Part shown: piece by piece, positions 13,249-25,172 of the stretch
Numbering within the stretch: position 1 is the first letter of the stretch
Layout of the letters: the number at the start of each line of letters is the position of its first letter
From: Cornus controversa
Taxonomy: Eukaryota > Streptophyta > Magnoliopsida > Cornales > Cornaceae
Direction: 5' to 3'
DNA length: 64,000 nt
Assembly: GCA_026545225.1 (NCBI GenBank)
Contig: CM048845.1
Location: 125,104,533-125,168,532, forward strand
The notes under the pieces: model-generated
The model's input: only the letters and a program-made list of their open reading frames with translations
What the model was told of the DNA's origin: nothing
Databases searched by the model: none
Made by a program: the position numbers and the translations under genes

Positions 13249-13562
13249 GGGCATGTTTGGCATACGTTTTGTTTTTGTTTTTTTTTGTTTTGTTTTGGCA
13301 TTGTAAAAACAAAGCATGTTTTGTACTGTCCGTTGTGTTTGAACAGTGTCAAAACGGTTCAAAATTTTGAGTTGAAATTAGAAACACCATTTTGGTGTTT
13401 TTATTGTGTTTCAGCAACTGTAGCAGAAAAAAAAATATTTAAAACAGATTTTTCTTGTCAAATGTGTTTTTGATTCTATTTAAAACACACTCATTATAAA
13501 ACATTTATTTTGTATTAGACAGAAATAAAATAATAAAAATAAAACGTATGCCAAACATGCCC
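13249..13562. mobile_element. MITE-like inverted repeat
   Basis: The left end GGGCATGTTTGGCATACGTT and the right end AACGTATGCCAAACATGCCC are perfect inverted repeats bounding 314 bp of non-coding DNA. The flanks do not give a clean TSD, so the superfamily is not assigned; GGCATGTTTGG-type ends are common in plant hAT MITEs. Confidence 0.75.
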
Positions 13563-14110
13563 TTAATAGATGCGGGGAATGGGTTAGAGATGAGAAAGGA
13601 GTCTCTCGTCATCCCTAGGTTTAGGTTGACACATCAGCCTATTGCTCTAGGCATAAAAGAACCAATAAACCAAAAGGACATGACCACATGAAGAAAACTG
13701 GTATCCACTTTTGACTTGGGATGACCATAATACCCTGACTTTTCCGTAAACGAAATTGTATAGTAATCAACTCTTACTGATAATTAAACAGTCAGAAAAG
13801 GGGAAAATATCTACTCACACATGCACACATATATACAATTAAACACATATAGTGGAAGTCAATTAACAACATTTCAATATCAATATTACTAGGCTTATAA
13901 AATAGAACTTATAAAAAAATAAAAAATTAGGCCCTCCTTAGTCCCTTGAGTGGTCCGCTCCTGCTTACAAAAAGAAATCCCACCTTGCCTTTCATAATCA
14001 ACAAAGCAACCTAAGAAGAACCTTATGACCAAGGTTTGATAAAAGAAATAAAAGAGGGAATAGTTAGTTATTTCCCATATCCTTCAATACAATACAATAC
14101 AATAGCCGTT

Positions 14111-16155
14111 ATGATTTCCCTACATGATATCTACCGTGTTGTGGCAGCCACTGTCCCTTTGTATGTTGCAATGATCTTAGCCTACCTGTCTGTGAAATGG
14201 TGGAAGCTCTTCACACCAGATCAATGTGCAGGAATCAACAAGTTTGTGGCCAAATTCTCAATCCCACTATTGTCCTTCCAAGTCATCTCCAAAAACAACC
14301 CCTACAAAATGAACCTGAGTCTTGTATGTGCAGATTTCCTTCAGAAGCTTCTCGCCCTTTTCGCGTTGGCCATTATCACCAAATTTAGCTCCAGAGGAAG
14401 CCTCAACTGGATCATAACAGGCCTCTCACTCTCAACACTGCCCAACACTTTGATACTGGGAATTCCACTACTAAGAGCCATGTATGGGGACGAAGCAGCT
14501 CAGCTCCTTGCCCAGATAGTCGTGTTACAGAGCGTGGTTTGGTATAATCTCTTGTTGTTTCTATTTGAGCTCAGCGCTACAAGAGAAACCTTTGTCACAG
14601 CACCATTAGAATCCACAGCAGGTATGTGTACAGATTTCAACTTTTAAGGATATATGCTATTCTAAACCTTTAGTAATTAAGGATGCTATTCCAAACCTCA
14701 GTTATACAAGCTAGCTCGTTAAATAGATAGGCGACTCCATGGAATGAAGCCCTCTGTCATGCTTGCTTTATAGTTAATGCTTTCAACTCCTAAAACACAA
14801 ATTGTTGTTAACTTAGTTTTAGTTGTGTTTGGTTAACTTGTCCAAAAATAAAGTTATGTTGGGTAAACTACTTTAGTCTGAAAAGAATGCTCATATGGGC
14901 CCTGACATATTTCAGGTTTATTCCAATCTCATTTCCTTTATGCAAGTGTATACAACATCAATATTAAATATCCTACCTAAAAAACATGTAGAAATATTGT
15001 TTTATAGCATCAATCTACGTAGCAGTGTCATGATGGTTTCTATATATGTATCAGATTAGCATTTAAGCTAGCCACAACTCCTCTACATAATTAATCTCAA
15101 GAGTGTTTTCTAATTGATGTGTGTACACGTACACTTCTTGAATCTGTCCATTATTACATACATAGGAGCATTTAAATTGCCTGATTTATTTATTTATTGT
15201 TTAAGGGGATCCGGAGACCCAACAAGAAGCACAACAGAAAGAGGGAGGGGAGGATGCAACAAATAGAAGTGCAAGAAAAAGAAAAATTATTCTCATTCTT
15301 CTGACAGTGGGAAGGAAGCTCCTAAGCAACCCGAATACCCATGCAACAATGCTTGGTCTTATATGGGCAAGCATACAATTCAGGTAAGCCTGCACGAGCA
15401 TCAAAGAGTCATAGAGTTATCTTAACTTCACAATGGAATTCAACTTGTTTCAGGTGGGGAGTACAATTGCCAAAGATTGTTGATAAATCAATATCAATAT
15501 TGTCGGATGGAGGACTTGGAATGGCTATGTTCAGCTTAGGTGTGATTAAGAATCCATATGTATTTACATACCATAAATTGACAACTAAAAGAATATATAT
15601 ATATACTTGACTAGTTACTTCCTTTGTTTTACTAATTGATAGGTCTGTTCATGGCATCGAGGTCTAGCATAATAGCATGTGGGAAAAGAATGGCGGTGTT
15701 AGCCATGGCAACGAAGTTTTTAGCTGGACCTGTCCTAATGGCAGTGCCCTCCATAGTTATTGGTTTAAGGGGAACATTGTTTAGAGTGGCAATTGTGCAG
15801 GTGAAAAAATATTAATCGTCGTGTCTGTATAAGTAGTCTACAATGGATCAGGATCAGGATATATGTGTATATATATATATATATATAAAATGCTCAAACT
15901 CTGTTCTATGTGATGCAGGCAGCTCTTCCTCAAGGAATCGTGCCATTTGTATTTGCCAGAGAGTATAATGTACATCCGGACATCTTAAGCACCGGGTAAT
16001 TTATTACACTTGTATTCAACTTCATTGTTCAACTTTGCTAAACTAGATTTTGAGATTCTGCTTTGTTTTGGGTTGGGTTGGGTTGTAGGGTGATCTTTGG
16101 CCTGCTAATTGCATTGCCAATAACGTTGGTCTACTACTTCCTGCTAGCACTGTAA
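14111..16155 (+). CDS. PIN8: Short PIN auxin transporter, PIN8-like
   Basis: PIN proteins carry auxin; short PINs lacking a long cytosolic loop act mainly at the endoplasmic reticulum and tune intracellular auxin (known for PIN5 and PIN8). Six exons join in frame to 358 residues: 14111-14621, 15206-15383, 15454-15539, 15643-15800, 15919-15995, 16089-16155 (stop TAA). The start [20 protein letters not shown] is canonical; an upstream in-frame start codon at 14036 would only add non-conserved residues. Visible landmarks are [30 protein letters not shown], a short charged loop at about 170-200 ([20 protein letters not shown]), [34 protein letters not shown] and the C-terminal [19 protein letters not shown]. 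Five hydrophobic helices on each side of the loop fit the ten-helix fold. Length and sequence fit PIN8 (about 367 residues) better than long PINs. Intact, with no stop or frameshift. Confidence 0.95.
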
Positions 16156-16536
16156 TTCAAAGCATTGAAGACGATTGCTGAAAAGGTTGATTTTATTTGT
16201 ATTCAGAAATTCTTTGGCAAGTGGCAAGAGTGATTCTCTACCAAAAACAAGTGACTCTGTATTCTTTAATAACACTACCAAGCAGCATGTGCATGACTTA
16301 CTGTAGAGGAAACATGTTAATGTATGCCTCATGCCTAGTTTGCTGTCTTTCTTCGAAATTAGGCACAATAAAATGAAGAAATCAGAGTATGGGATGGAAC
16401 ATTTGACAGGCCTGGAAAAGGTACCAATGCTGTGTCCCCCAAAAAAGCCACAAGCTTCCATGTATTCACGCCATTTGCAGCCGTTACTCGACATGTCCCA
16501 TTTCCTAGGAAAAAAAGAGCAGTTTAATTAACAAAT

Positions 16537-16716
16537 GGGAAATGCTAAATGTCATGAAATTTTATCATGAATTGCCTTCATGAATGATGTGGCAAGTGAT
16601 AATATCATTGACATTCCGTGTATGGGGGAATCCCACCAATACTAACTCACCATTTAATTGCCACATCATTCAAGATAAAAATTCATGAAATATTTTCATG
16701 ACGTGTAGCATTGCTC
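16537..16716. mobile_element. 180-bp MITE with 9-bp TSD
   Basis: TTAACAAAT occurs on both sides (16528-16536 and 16717-16725). The ends GGGAAATGCTAAATGTCATG and (reverse complement) GAGCAATGCTACACGTCATG are inverted repeats, and the core is a further imperfect palindrome around CATGAA. Length, absence of coding sequence and the 9-bp TSD fit a Mutator-type MITE in the PIN8 3' flank. Confidence 0.85.
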
Positions 16717-16725
16717 TTAACAAAT

Positions 16726-18293
16726 TGCAGCTGAAACCAACACAAAAACTGAAACACAGATTTATCGAGATTGAAATTGTTCAGCTATGTAATCTGGATT
16801 ACTATTTAGAAACTAGTACATGAATCTCACTTTATGATAAATTAATGTGCAACACATCATTTAGGGTAATCTTTCACACCATGGAACGGATCCAAATCAA
16901 AACTGAACTCAACTTTCATATTTAATTCCTTCCAACCCCAGCCCACTATGATGCAAAGCATGCAGACATCATCTCTGCAGCATCTTATGCTTTGCCCTTT
17001 ATCAACCCCTCCTTCTCAACCCAAACTTAAAGCTTATTTCAAAGGTACTGCAATTGCAACAACAGAAGGAGCTTTAAACATCAGTAAGTATAACAAGAAT
17101 CAGGATTATAGTTCATTTCAAAACTAAAAGGTACCCAAACTTCTTATAGAGCTGAATATATTCTGAAATGTTTGAACAAATATAATGATTTAATTTCGCC
17201 TCTCCAAAGTTTTTGAAATTAGTCAATTTGTTGTTTTTAATATCAAATTTGTTAGAAAACTATTGAAACAGTTTGTTTTCAAAATTTTCATTAACAATAA
17301 GAAACATAGTAAAAGCATTCTTTATAAAAAAAAAAAAAAACTGGATCCTATCCTGTGGAGGGTGGAGGGGATATTATGCATTGAAACTACATCGTTTTAT
17401 TACATAGTGCGTCGTTTAACGTGAATTGCACGTACTGTTAACACGTGACTCCGTGTATGTGTACTGAAACAACGTAATTTTAGTTCCTTTAGAAGATAAA
17501 ATAAAAAATGATAAAGTTTAACTTCATCTCGTGCTAACAACAAATTGATTATTTCTTTTTTATTTTTAATTAATTACAATTTCAATCACAAGCAGAATGA
17601 TTTAAAGTGATGATGATATTCATTTCTTTTTTTTTGAGTTAAGAAATTTAATAATACAATTCAACACGTAATGTTAAACGAATTAAGTGTTTATTCAATT
17701 AAATGAATTTAATAAAGTAATTTGAATATTACTTAAATTGATAAACACGACTTAAAATGAAATGAAATTTTTAATAAGATAGAATTCACTTATGAATTAA
17801 TATTGAACATTTAAAATTTAAAAAAAAATATCAATTTTATTTTTATTACTAAAAATTTTCATACTAAATTTTTTCACTTTTATTAAATAACACCCAACTT
17901 TTAAACCTTGACAAATAAAGACTTTTAGTAATAGATTTACCCTTGACAATGATGTTGTTGAACTGACGCTGAAGGTTGAATTGTCTTCATTCAGTGATTC
18001 GTAATAGCAACCTCCTGCACCCTCCATTTTCCTTTCTTTTCATTTTTTTTTAAAAGAAAACAAGGCTTAATGTGTTAGTCCACTGGTAATGACAAGTCAG
18101 CAACGACGCACGTGTCCAAAAAATGAAAGATATTCTACCCTTAAATAATCGACGGTCCAAATATAGCAAAAACCCGTCTTTCCTGATCGAACGGCCTAGA
18201 TTCTCCAGAGAACACAGAGCACACCGCTCGAAAAGGGTTGCAGAATTAGGGCTGCCCTCAAATCTCTCGTCATTGTTTGTTGAAGCAACAGAG

Positions 18294-18324
<31 letters not shown>

Positions 18325-18350
18325 TCTGATCTCCATTTTTGCACGAAATC
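16726..18350. other. Intergenic region PIN8 to VDAC, with VDAC promoter
   Basis: AT-rich sequence without a recognisable gene. The part from about 18050 to 18350 becomes more balanced in composition and should hold the VDAC promoter and leader. I see no convincing TATA box there. Confidence 0.5.
18293..18320 (+). repeat. CT microsatellite in VDAC leader
   Basis: A pure (CT)n tract ends 30 bp before the VDAC start codon, so it is almost certainly in the 5' untranslated region. Pyrimidine-rich CT tracts are frequent in plant leaders; the effect here is not known. Confidence 0.85.
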
Positions 18351-18950
18351 ATGGGCAAGGGTCCTGGTCTTTACACTGATATCGGAAAAAAAGCCCGAGG
18401 TTCTCTCTCTATCTCTCTCTACATATATAAACACACATATAGAAGCATATACTTGTATACACACACATAGAAGTATATACTTATATACACACGCGTATAG
18501 ACACCCACGCATTTATATATGTATGTAAATTTTGTGTGCTTTCTGCAATTCAATCAGTAGTGTAATTATTTTGGTTTCGTATACGTGTATCGTTCGTGTA
18601 TTTGCGATTACAGATCTTCTCTACAAGGACTACCAGAGTGACCACAAGTTCACAATCACGACCTACTCTCCAACTGGAGTTGTGAGTTCTTTTATTTATT
18701 TATTTTCCTTTTCCTGTAGATCTGTATAATTGCTTGATGTAGCTAGGGTTTCTCCCTCTCTGTGTGTAAGTTTGTGTGTTGTTCTTAGTGAATGTTTGGT
18801 CATGCAAGGATTATATATATATATACATATATTCACACACACACATACATATATGTATAAAACAGCATGATAACCGTCTTAACGATTAAATCCACGAGAC
18901 TGATTTCTTCTAATTTTTTGAACAATACACAATGACGTAAGATATAATCC

Positions 18951-18983
<33 letters not shown>

Positions 18984-19040
18984 GTGTGTATTTATGCATC
19001 TGGAACTTTTTTAATTCTAATAAATATGTATGTCTGTGTG

Positions 19041-19075
<35 letters not shown>

Positions 19076-22000
19076 GTATGTGTGTTTATTTATGCATCTG
19101 GAACTTTTTTAATTCTAATAAATTTGAAGGTGCCATATCAACATCCACGCACATGATGGTGAAAACTATCATTACGATTATATGTAGAAGTATATTTGTA
19201 TTCGCATGTATCAACATTATATATTGCATAAAGCATGCATATGTTATGCTGGATTGATTGTTGGCTTGCAAAGTCATATAAACTCTATGCCATGTCTAGT
19301 GTTAGAATCCAGGGTCTTCGCATCAAGAATTCTTTACTTATTTTGTAAATGAAGCCAAGTGCGTTATCTAATTGGAAATTTGGAATAGCCTTTTTTGAAA
19401 AAGAAAATTCTCAATGGAATTTTAAATTAAAGCACCAGTTTTATTAACTGATTAAGTGTAGTTTGTGATCAGCTAGTAAAGTTTGCACTGCCACTACCAC
19501 TTGAAGTAATTATTAGGGGTGTTCAAAAGATCCGTGAATCTGAACCGAACCGGTCCAAACCGATCCGAATTATGGCTAATCTGTTGGTAATGGTTCGATT
19601 ATGGATTTAAAAGTGCAAATACGTTGGCAACGGTTTGGTTCACGGTTTGGTGTCTGAAAAATCCGATCCGAACCGTGAAACTGAACCGTTGCGAACTGTG
19701 GCTAATATAATATTTATAAATATATTTTATATGATATATATACTAGTTTAAATATATTATTCTTTTAACCCTACACAGTGTTATATACTAGGCTACACTA
19801 CTGATATATAGTTATATACACTAGTTTAAATAATAAATATTATTTTTTAATTTCTTTCAGCTTGAAAAGTACTACTGATATATTATATATATAGTTATTC
19901 TACTGATATATAGTTAGATATATAGTTATCTACTGATTATTCTATAACACTACTGATAGTTTGATATAACTTATACACACTTTCAACTTGAAAAGCGAAA
20001 ACCCTATAGTCTGATATAACTTATGTTTCTGTCACAATATCTATTTTTTTATGTTACTTTTTTGTTTTCTTTATGTTTCTGTCTTGTTGATTCTTAGGTT
20101 TTGCTAGCCTAGTCACACATTATCTTAATTTTTCTCTAATATTCCAATGTCTATTTTGAATCACTAAGAAAATAACATCATATTAATCTACTAACTGTAT
20201 TCATTATTGAGTAGGCCCAATCTGTCAATCCGAGCCGAACCAATCCATTTTCTAACGGTTTGGTTCGGTTCGGATTGAAAATTAACCAATCGGATTAGGT
20301 TTAGTGTCTAATCCGAACTATGGTCACCCCTAGTAATTATGTCATTGATACATGATTAGCAATTGACCTTTTAGCTGCATGTTTATTTGTTTCATAGGTC
20401 TATAAATGGCTTAAGAAGTTTAAAAATTAATCTTCTCTTGATTTGCAGAATTGCTTTTAGCACTATTTATTTTTTGATAGTAATACTTTCTTGCCAGGTA
20501 CCTTTTTTATTTTATTTTATACTGTCAATTTTATTTTATGATGCGTTTTATTTTTCTCTATCTTCACCTTTTCTTTTCTTTTCCCTTTTTTGGGGAATTG
20601 ATGTCATTCATTTTTATTTTAGAGGAGATAGCACCATTAAGTGTTTATTTATCCATTTTAAGCATTGATTGGTCTCTTCCTAGCAGGGAAGAGCTAGGAG
20701 GGGGGCCATTGCCACCCCAAAATTTTCAATTTTTTTCTTTATACCCCCCCAAAACTGTTATTTTGTAAATGAACGAAACATGTGGCTCCCAAAACTCATA
20801 AAAAATTTAATTTGTCCTCCCAAAAATTTTCAAAACACTTATTTATTGGCCCCAATAATTAGTAGTTTATAAATAAATATAACTTGTGTCTTCTCAAAAT
20901 TTAGGAAAATTTTCAATTTGGACCTTTTTAGCCTACTTTTAAAAGCTCAAATCTTGTCAAATAAAAAATTAAGTTCATTATTGGTAGTTCTTACTTTAAT
21001 ATATCATTGTTTCAATTTCATTAACATACGTGTATAATATCCATTATATTAATTCAAGAGAGATTGAGAGAGGAAAAATTACACTAATATCTCCTCATAT
21101 TAAATAAAAATATATGAACCATCCTTCTCAGTCATTTTCATGGAAAATAGGAAAAACTAAAATATTGTGAGACCAAGATGACAAGAATGCCAACAACCAT
21201 AAAATTATCATATACGCTAATATTTTTAGTTGTCACTTTTGCACTTCTCTATTTTGTTCCTGCTAATTGTGTTTTGTTCAAATGTTATATTTTATCTTCC
21301 ATCAAAGTAATAATGACATATCTTTCTCAAAGTGGAATTAAAGTAATCAATTTTTTTTTTCAAAATTTGAAAATTGTTGAATAAAAATTAATTCTTGAAC
21401 AATGTTTTTTCTTTTCAACTTTTTTTTTTACGTGCAACTTATCTCCCTCTTCTCTATTTTTTTCCTTTTCAAATTAGTTTCCATAATTGCTTATTTAGGT
21501 TCATTATTCTCGCTTTTTGGACTGTCTTTTCCTCAATAAATATGCTAATAAGAATAATATTATAAAGAAAATTTTATTATGATCAATTTATAAATCTTTC
21601 AAATTTTAATTACATAGTACTAGTTCGGCCCCAGCCTCGCAAAATTTTAATTACATATTATGCATTGGGCTAGTTTTTTTTTTCGTTGGCCCCCCTCCTC
21701 CTCCCCCCAAATCAAAATATCTAGTTCCGCCCCTGCTTTCTAGTATGCTGTGATTTATAATTTGAATTGTATGAGCAGTTCAAGTTCCAGTGTGTGTTAT
21801 TTTTCCTATGTTGTTGCTTAGTTTACCTCAGATTTTGGATATTCTATTAATCTATTGTTAGTTTTCTATTTGTTGATTGCGAAAAATTGGCATAATTTGT
21901 TACAAGAAAGCGCCCAATGAAAGCTCAAGTCTACAGGAAATGTGTATTTGGTTTCAACGTTGCATGGCTCATGCTAAATGTACCATAAAATATGACAATT

Positions 22001-25000
22001 TGGAATGTGATCTAAACTATTTTATTTGAGATTTGAACAATATGTGCTATTAGTGTGGGCTGGAATGATGCTCTATAGCTTGATTATTTTATTACTTTTT
22101 CTAATGTGATTCAACGCTCTCTTTGGAACAAGTGGAACATCTTCTTCTAGAACATTTGTATCATGCCAATATTAGGTTTAGAACTGTGTGGGGTTTATTG
22201 TCTCTTTCATTCTGTTGTTTATTCCTTCTGTCAGATATGTTTTTGGGTGTGTTGATCACAGTTTTGTGTGATGGATCTAGGCTTTAATTATGTGTTATTG
22301 TACAACAGTAGATATCTTTCTGTTTCTGACCTTGGTGATCTGCAGTATGTAAATTCTATGTTTTTTTTAAATAAATAATTCCATGATGTAATAAGATTAT
22401 GTATGGTATACAGTTGTTGATTTTTCCCTTTCTTCTTTTTAGGCTATCACTTCATCAGGAACAAAGAAAGGTGATCTGTTTCTTGCTGATATCAATACTC
22501 AGTTGAAAAACAAGAATATTACAACTGATATCAAAGTGGACACAAACTCCAATGTAAGATCCATCTTATACATTTCCTTGAGTTGTTGCAACTTTTTTTT
22601 TATCGTTCTTTTTTTTATTAAACCTGCCTCTCCCATTATATTAGATGGGTTCATTCTTGATCTGTGAAATTAAAATCTGATAAGAGGATCTCCATTTATG
22701 CCTCAAATATTGATGGCATGCGCTCTAGGTAGGGGCCCCACGTCATCTATAATTTTGTACTTTAAGGTACTGATAACCATTGAATATGTATTTTTTATGA
22801 ACTTTGGTCCGTCAATTATGTTCCTGTCGTTCTGTGTTCCATGGTATCTGACGCAGACTCTTTGCAATATTTTGTTAAAATCACCTTAATGTAATGTGAT
22901 TGTTGTGTGTTCTTGTGCTTAAGTGGTCTGTAAAGTATTTGAAGTCAGGTTGTAGTTTAGACTTGTGTTTCTCATATGATGACTTGCCTTTTGGATAATG
23001 GTTTACTTATTTTGATGTGTGTGGCATGTTGACCTGGACCATGTTAGCATTGCATGCCTCATTGTTAACTTATTAACTTATATAATAATAATTGGTTGAC
23101 CTTGTTTCTCATGAATATGGTTTGCGAAGATGGGTATGTGAAGGAAGTTTACATTGTAATGGTTGAAGATCGCAACAGTAGACTTGTTTGGCAAACCTAA
23201 TGGGGAGTTGCGATAGAATAATTCTGCATTTTTTATGTTATCCATGCATGCACTTTTGTATAATTAAAATATGCCATGTCACTCTTTTATCCCAGCTTTG
23301 CACATGCTAGTTGTTCCTGCACATTCAGCCAAGTAGGTGGGCTATTGGTTCGTGCTGTAATGTTTCTTTGTCAATGATAAGCAGAAGCTCATGAATTTTT
23401 TATATTTTTGGATGAGAGCTTGGATAGGCTTCTCACTTTCAACAAGTTGATGTCTCACGTTTTTAAGTTCTACGCATGCTATGATGTCTAATGAGTTATA
23501 ATAGAGCAATTTTGGAACATATTTTTTATCCCAATTGAATTGTGATTTACTGAATTTTTGCACAAATACCAGCTTTTTAGGATTATTACGGTTGATTAGC
23601 CTGCTCCTGGGCTGAAGACAGATTTTAGTTTCAGAGTTGTGATCCAAATTGAATTGTGATTTATGATTTTTGATCATTGAACTGACTTTTTGCACAAATA
23701 CCAGCTTTTGACGACTATTACGGTTGATGAGCCTGCTCCTGGGCTGAAGACAATCTTTAGCTTCAGAGTACCTGATCAAAGATCTGGCAAGGTAAGCAAT
23801 TAATTGTCAAGTCTTTTAAATACTCATATTATTATTGCTGGGATTACTTTCAAATCTTGTTTTGTGTAATGAGTTGGAGTACTTAAGATTTCATCACACG
23901 GACAGAGGCTGTTAGTTGCTTGTCACGTTCTAATCTAATTTCATTTGCCAAAGTCAATGTTACATGTGATTTCTAACTGACTTCTCATGTGACAGGTTGA
24001 ACTTCAGTACTTGCATGACTATGCTGGGATAAGCACAAGCATTGGGTTGACGGCAAACCCCATTGTCAACTTCTCTGGTGTTGTGGGGACTAACGTTGTC
24101 TCACTTGGGACTGATGTCTCCTTTGATACCAAAACAGGGGATTTCACTAAATGCAACGCTGGGTTAAGCTTCTGCAAAGCAGACCTTATTGCTTCATTGA
24201 CTTTGTAAGTAGTTTATGTTTGCTTTTTGTGTTTAGTACTTGTTTGTTTGTGGTAAAATCTGACAACATATTTTCCTAGAGTAAATAGATATGTTATTGA
24301 GGGTTGGCATTAGCGCAATGGTAAGGTTGCTCCATTGTGACCTCCAGAGGTCACGAGTGGCTCTACATGCGGAGGTAAGGCTACATCTAACCTTCCCCAA
24401 ACCTTGCAATGGCGGGAGCCTCGTGCACTGGGCTAGTATTTTTAGATAGATATGTTATTGGATTTTGCATAGTGGAGGACAAAAATCTTTTTCCTGCATG
24501 TCCATGTGCATATTAGATTAAATATGTTTTGTGGTATGTTGAGCATGTAATTAGAACTATCCTCCCTCCCGTTTATATTGAGCATGTCTTGGTTAAAATA
24601 CAAAACGCTAAATTTTAATGCAACACTTGAAGGATTTGATTGTGAGGTGGCCCATTTTGGGTTTTATAAATAGGCCTCTTTTTTGGTGTACAATGTGATT
24701 GAGCATGTAAATAAGAACTATCCTCCCTCCCGCTTTAAATTAAGCATGTCTTGGTTATTTAAATGCAACACTAGATGGATTCGATTGTGAGATGTCCCAT
24801 TTTGGTTTTATAAATAGGCCTCTTTTTTGGTTCACAATGTGATTGAGTATGTATTGTTCATTCAGGAATGACAAGGGTGACACATTGAATGCGTCCTACT
24901 ACCATATAGTGAGCCCCTTGACAAACACTGCTGTCGGTGGAGAGGTAACCCATAGCTTCACAACCAATGAGAATACCCTCACTCTTGGAACCCAGCATTC

Positions 25001-25172
25001 ATTGGATCCGTTGACCACAGTGAAGGCACGTTTTAACAATTTTGGCAAGGCAAGTGCTCTCATCCAGCATGAGTGGCGCCCAAAGTCACTTTTCACAGTT
25101 TCTGGAGAAGTGGACACCAAGGCAGTTGACAAGAGTGCCAAGTTTGGGCTGGCCTTGGCTCTCAAGCCATGA
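18351..25172 (+). CDS. VDAC: Mitochondrial outer-membrane porin VDAC
   Basis: VDAC is the beta-barrel channel that passes metabolites and nucleotides across the mitochondrial outer membrane. Six exons join in frame to 276 residues, the usual family length: 18351-18399, 18614-18681, 22443-22553, 23705-23791, 23996-24204, 24866-25172 (stop TGA). The protein starts [20 protein letters not shown] (the N-terminal helix) and continues with [18 protein letters not shown], the family's GLK motif (APGLK, residues 89-91), [37 protein letters not shown] and a typical C-terminus, [20 protein letters not shown]. All splice phases agree. Intron 2 (3.8 kb) holds two hAT-type elements; intron 3 contains a decayed copy of exon 4; intron 5 contains a SINE and a tandem duplication running up to the last acceptor. 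The coding sequence is intact. The paralogue number within the VDAC family cannot be assigned from sequence alone. Confidence 0.96.
18951..19130. repeat. TA/TG microsatellites with a local duplication
   Basis: The segment TTTATGCATCTGGAACTTTT followed by TTAATTCTAATAAAT occurs twice, about 100 bp apart (near 18990 and 19087), each time preceded by (TA)n and (TG)n runs. It looks like a slippage or unequal-exchange duplication in VDAC intron 2. Confidence 0.85.
19514..20332. mobile_element. hAT-type non-autonomous element, VDAC intron 2
   Basis: Identical 8-bp TSDs GTAATTAT (19506-19513 and 20333-20340) bound an 819-bp element with ends TAGGGGTG...CACCCCTA. Both subterminal regions are packed with CCGAACC / GGTTCGG motifs in opposite orientation, the pattern of a well-known plant hAT family. 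The centre is AT-rich and non-coding. Confidence 0.92.
20694..21735. mobile_element. Second hAT-type element, VDAC intron 2
   Basis: The ends are CAGGGAAGAGCTAGGAGGGG on the left and, reverse-complemented, CAGGGGCGGAACTAG on the right, followed by G-rich GGGGGGCC on both sides. Flanking octamers CTTCCTAG (20686-20693) and CTTTCTAG (21736-21743) match at 7 of 8 positions. CAGGGGCGGA termini and an 8-bp TSD fit hAT. No transposase is visible. Confidence 0.8.
23573..23638 (+). pseudogene. Decayed duplicate of VDAC exon 4
   Basis: About 130 bp upstream of the real exon 4 lies a copy of its acceptor and first two thirds: GCACAAATACCAG then a translation L-F-R-I-I-T-V-D[17 protein letters not shown] against the real [18 protein letters not shown]. 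It has an in-frame TAG at 23597-23599 and lacks the end of the exon and the normal donor. The shared DNA also includes the intron stretch CAATTGAATTGTGATTTA before each copy, so it is a genomic tandem duplication and not an alternative exon. Confidence 0.9.
24300..24445 (+). mobile_element. Au-like SINE with 15-bp TSD
   Basis: Perfect TSDs ATAGATATGTTATTG lie at 24285-24299 and 24446-24460. The 146-bp body starts with AGGGTTGGCATTAGCGCAAT (box-A-like TAGCGCAATGG), has a diverged box B near AGGTCACGAGTGGCTC and ends GGGAGCCTCGTGCACTGGGC plus a short T-rich tail, as plant Au SINEs do. It sits in VDAC intron 5. Confidence 0.9.
24539..24842. repeat. Tandem duplication before last VDAC exon
   Basis: Two copies (about 24539-24698 and 24699-24842; roughly 160 and 144 bp) share GAACTATCCTCCCTCCCG, GCATGTCTTGGTTA and TATAAATAGGCCTCTTTTTT. 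A third unit begins (GATTGAGTATGTATTG) and runs into the acceptor of exon 6, so the duplication ends only about 20 bp from the splice site. Confidence 0.88.

Larger units (their letters stand above)
10427..14110. other. Intergenic region SSRP1 to PIN8
   Basis: The SSRP1 3' UTR should occupy the first few hundred bases. The rest holds a CT microsatellite (about 11304-11333), a 22-bp retroposon insertion (11904-11925), short repeats of ACTTAACTCCATGTTAGC (about 12358 and 12422), a 314-bp inverted-repeat MITE (13249-13562) and the likely PIN8 promoter after about 13600. No complete gene is visible; an unexplained minus-strand ORF at 10764-11041 is listed separately. Confidence 0.6.
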
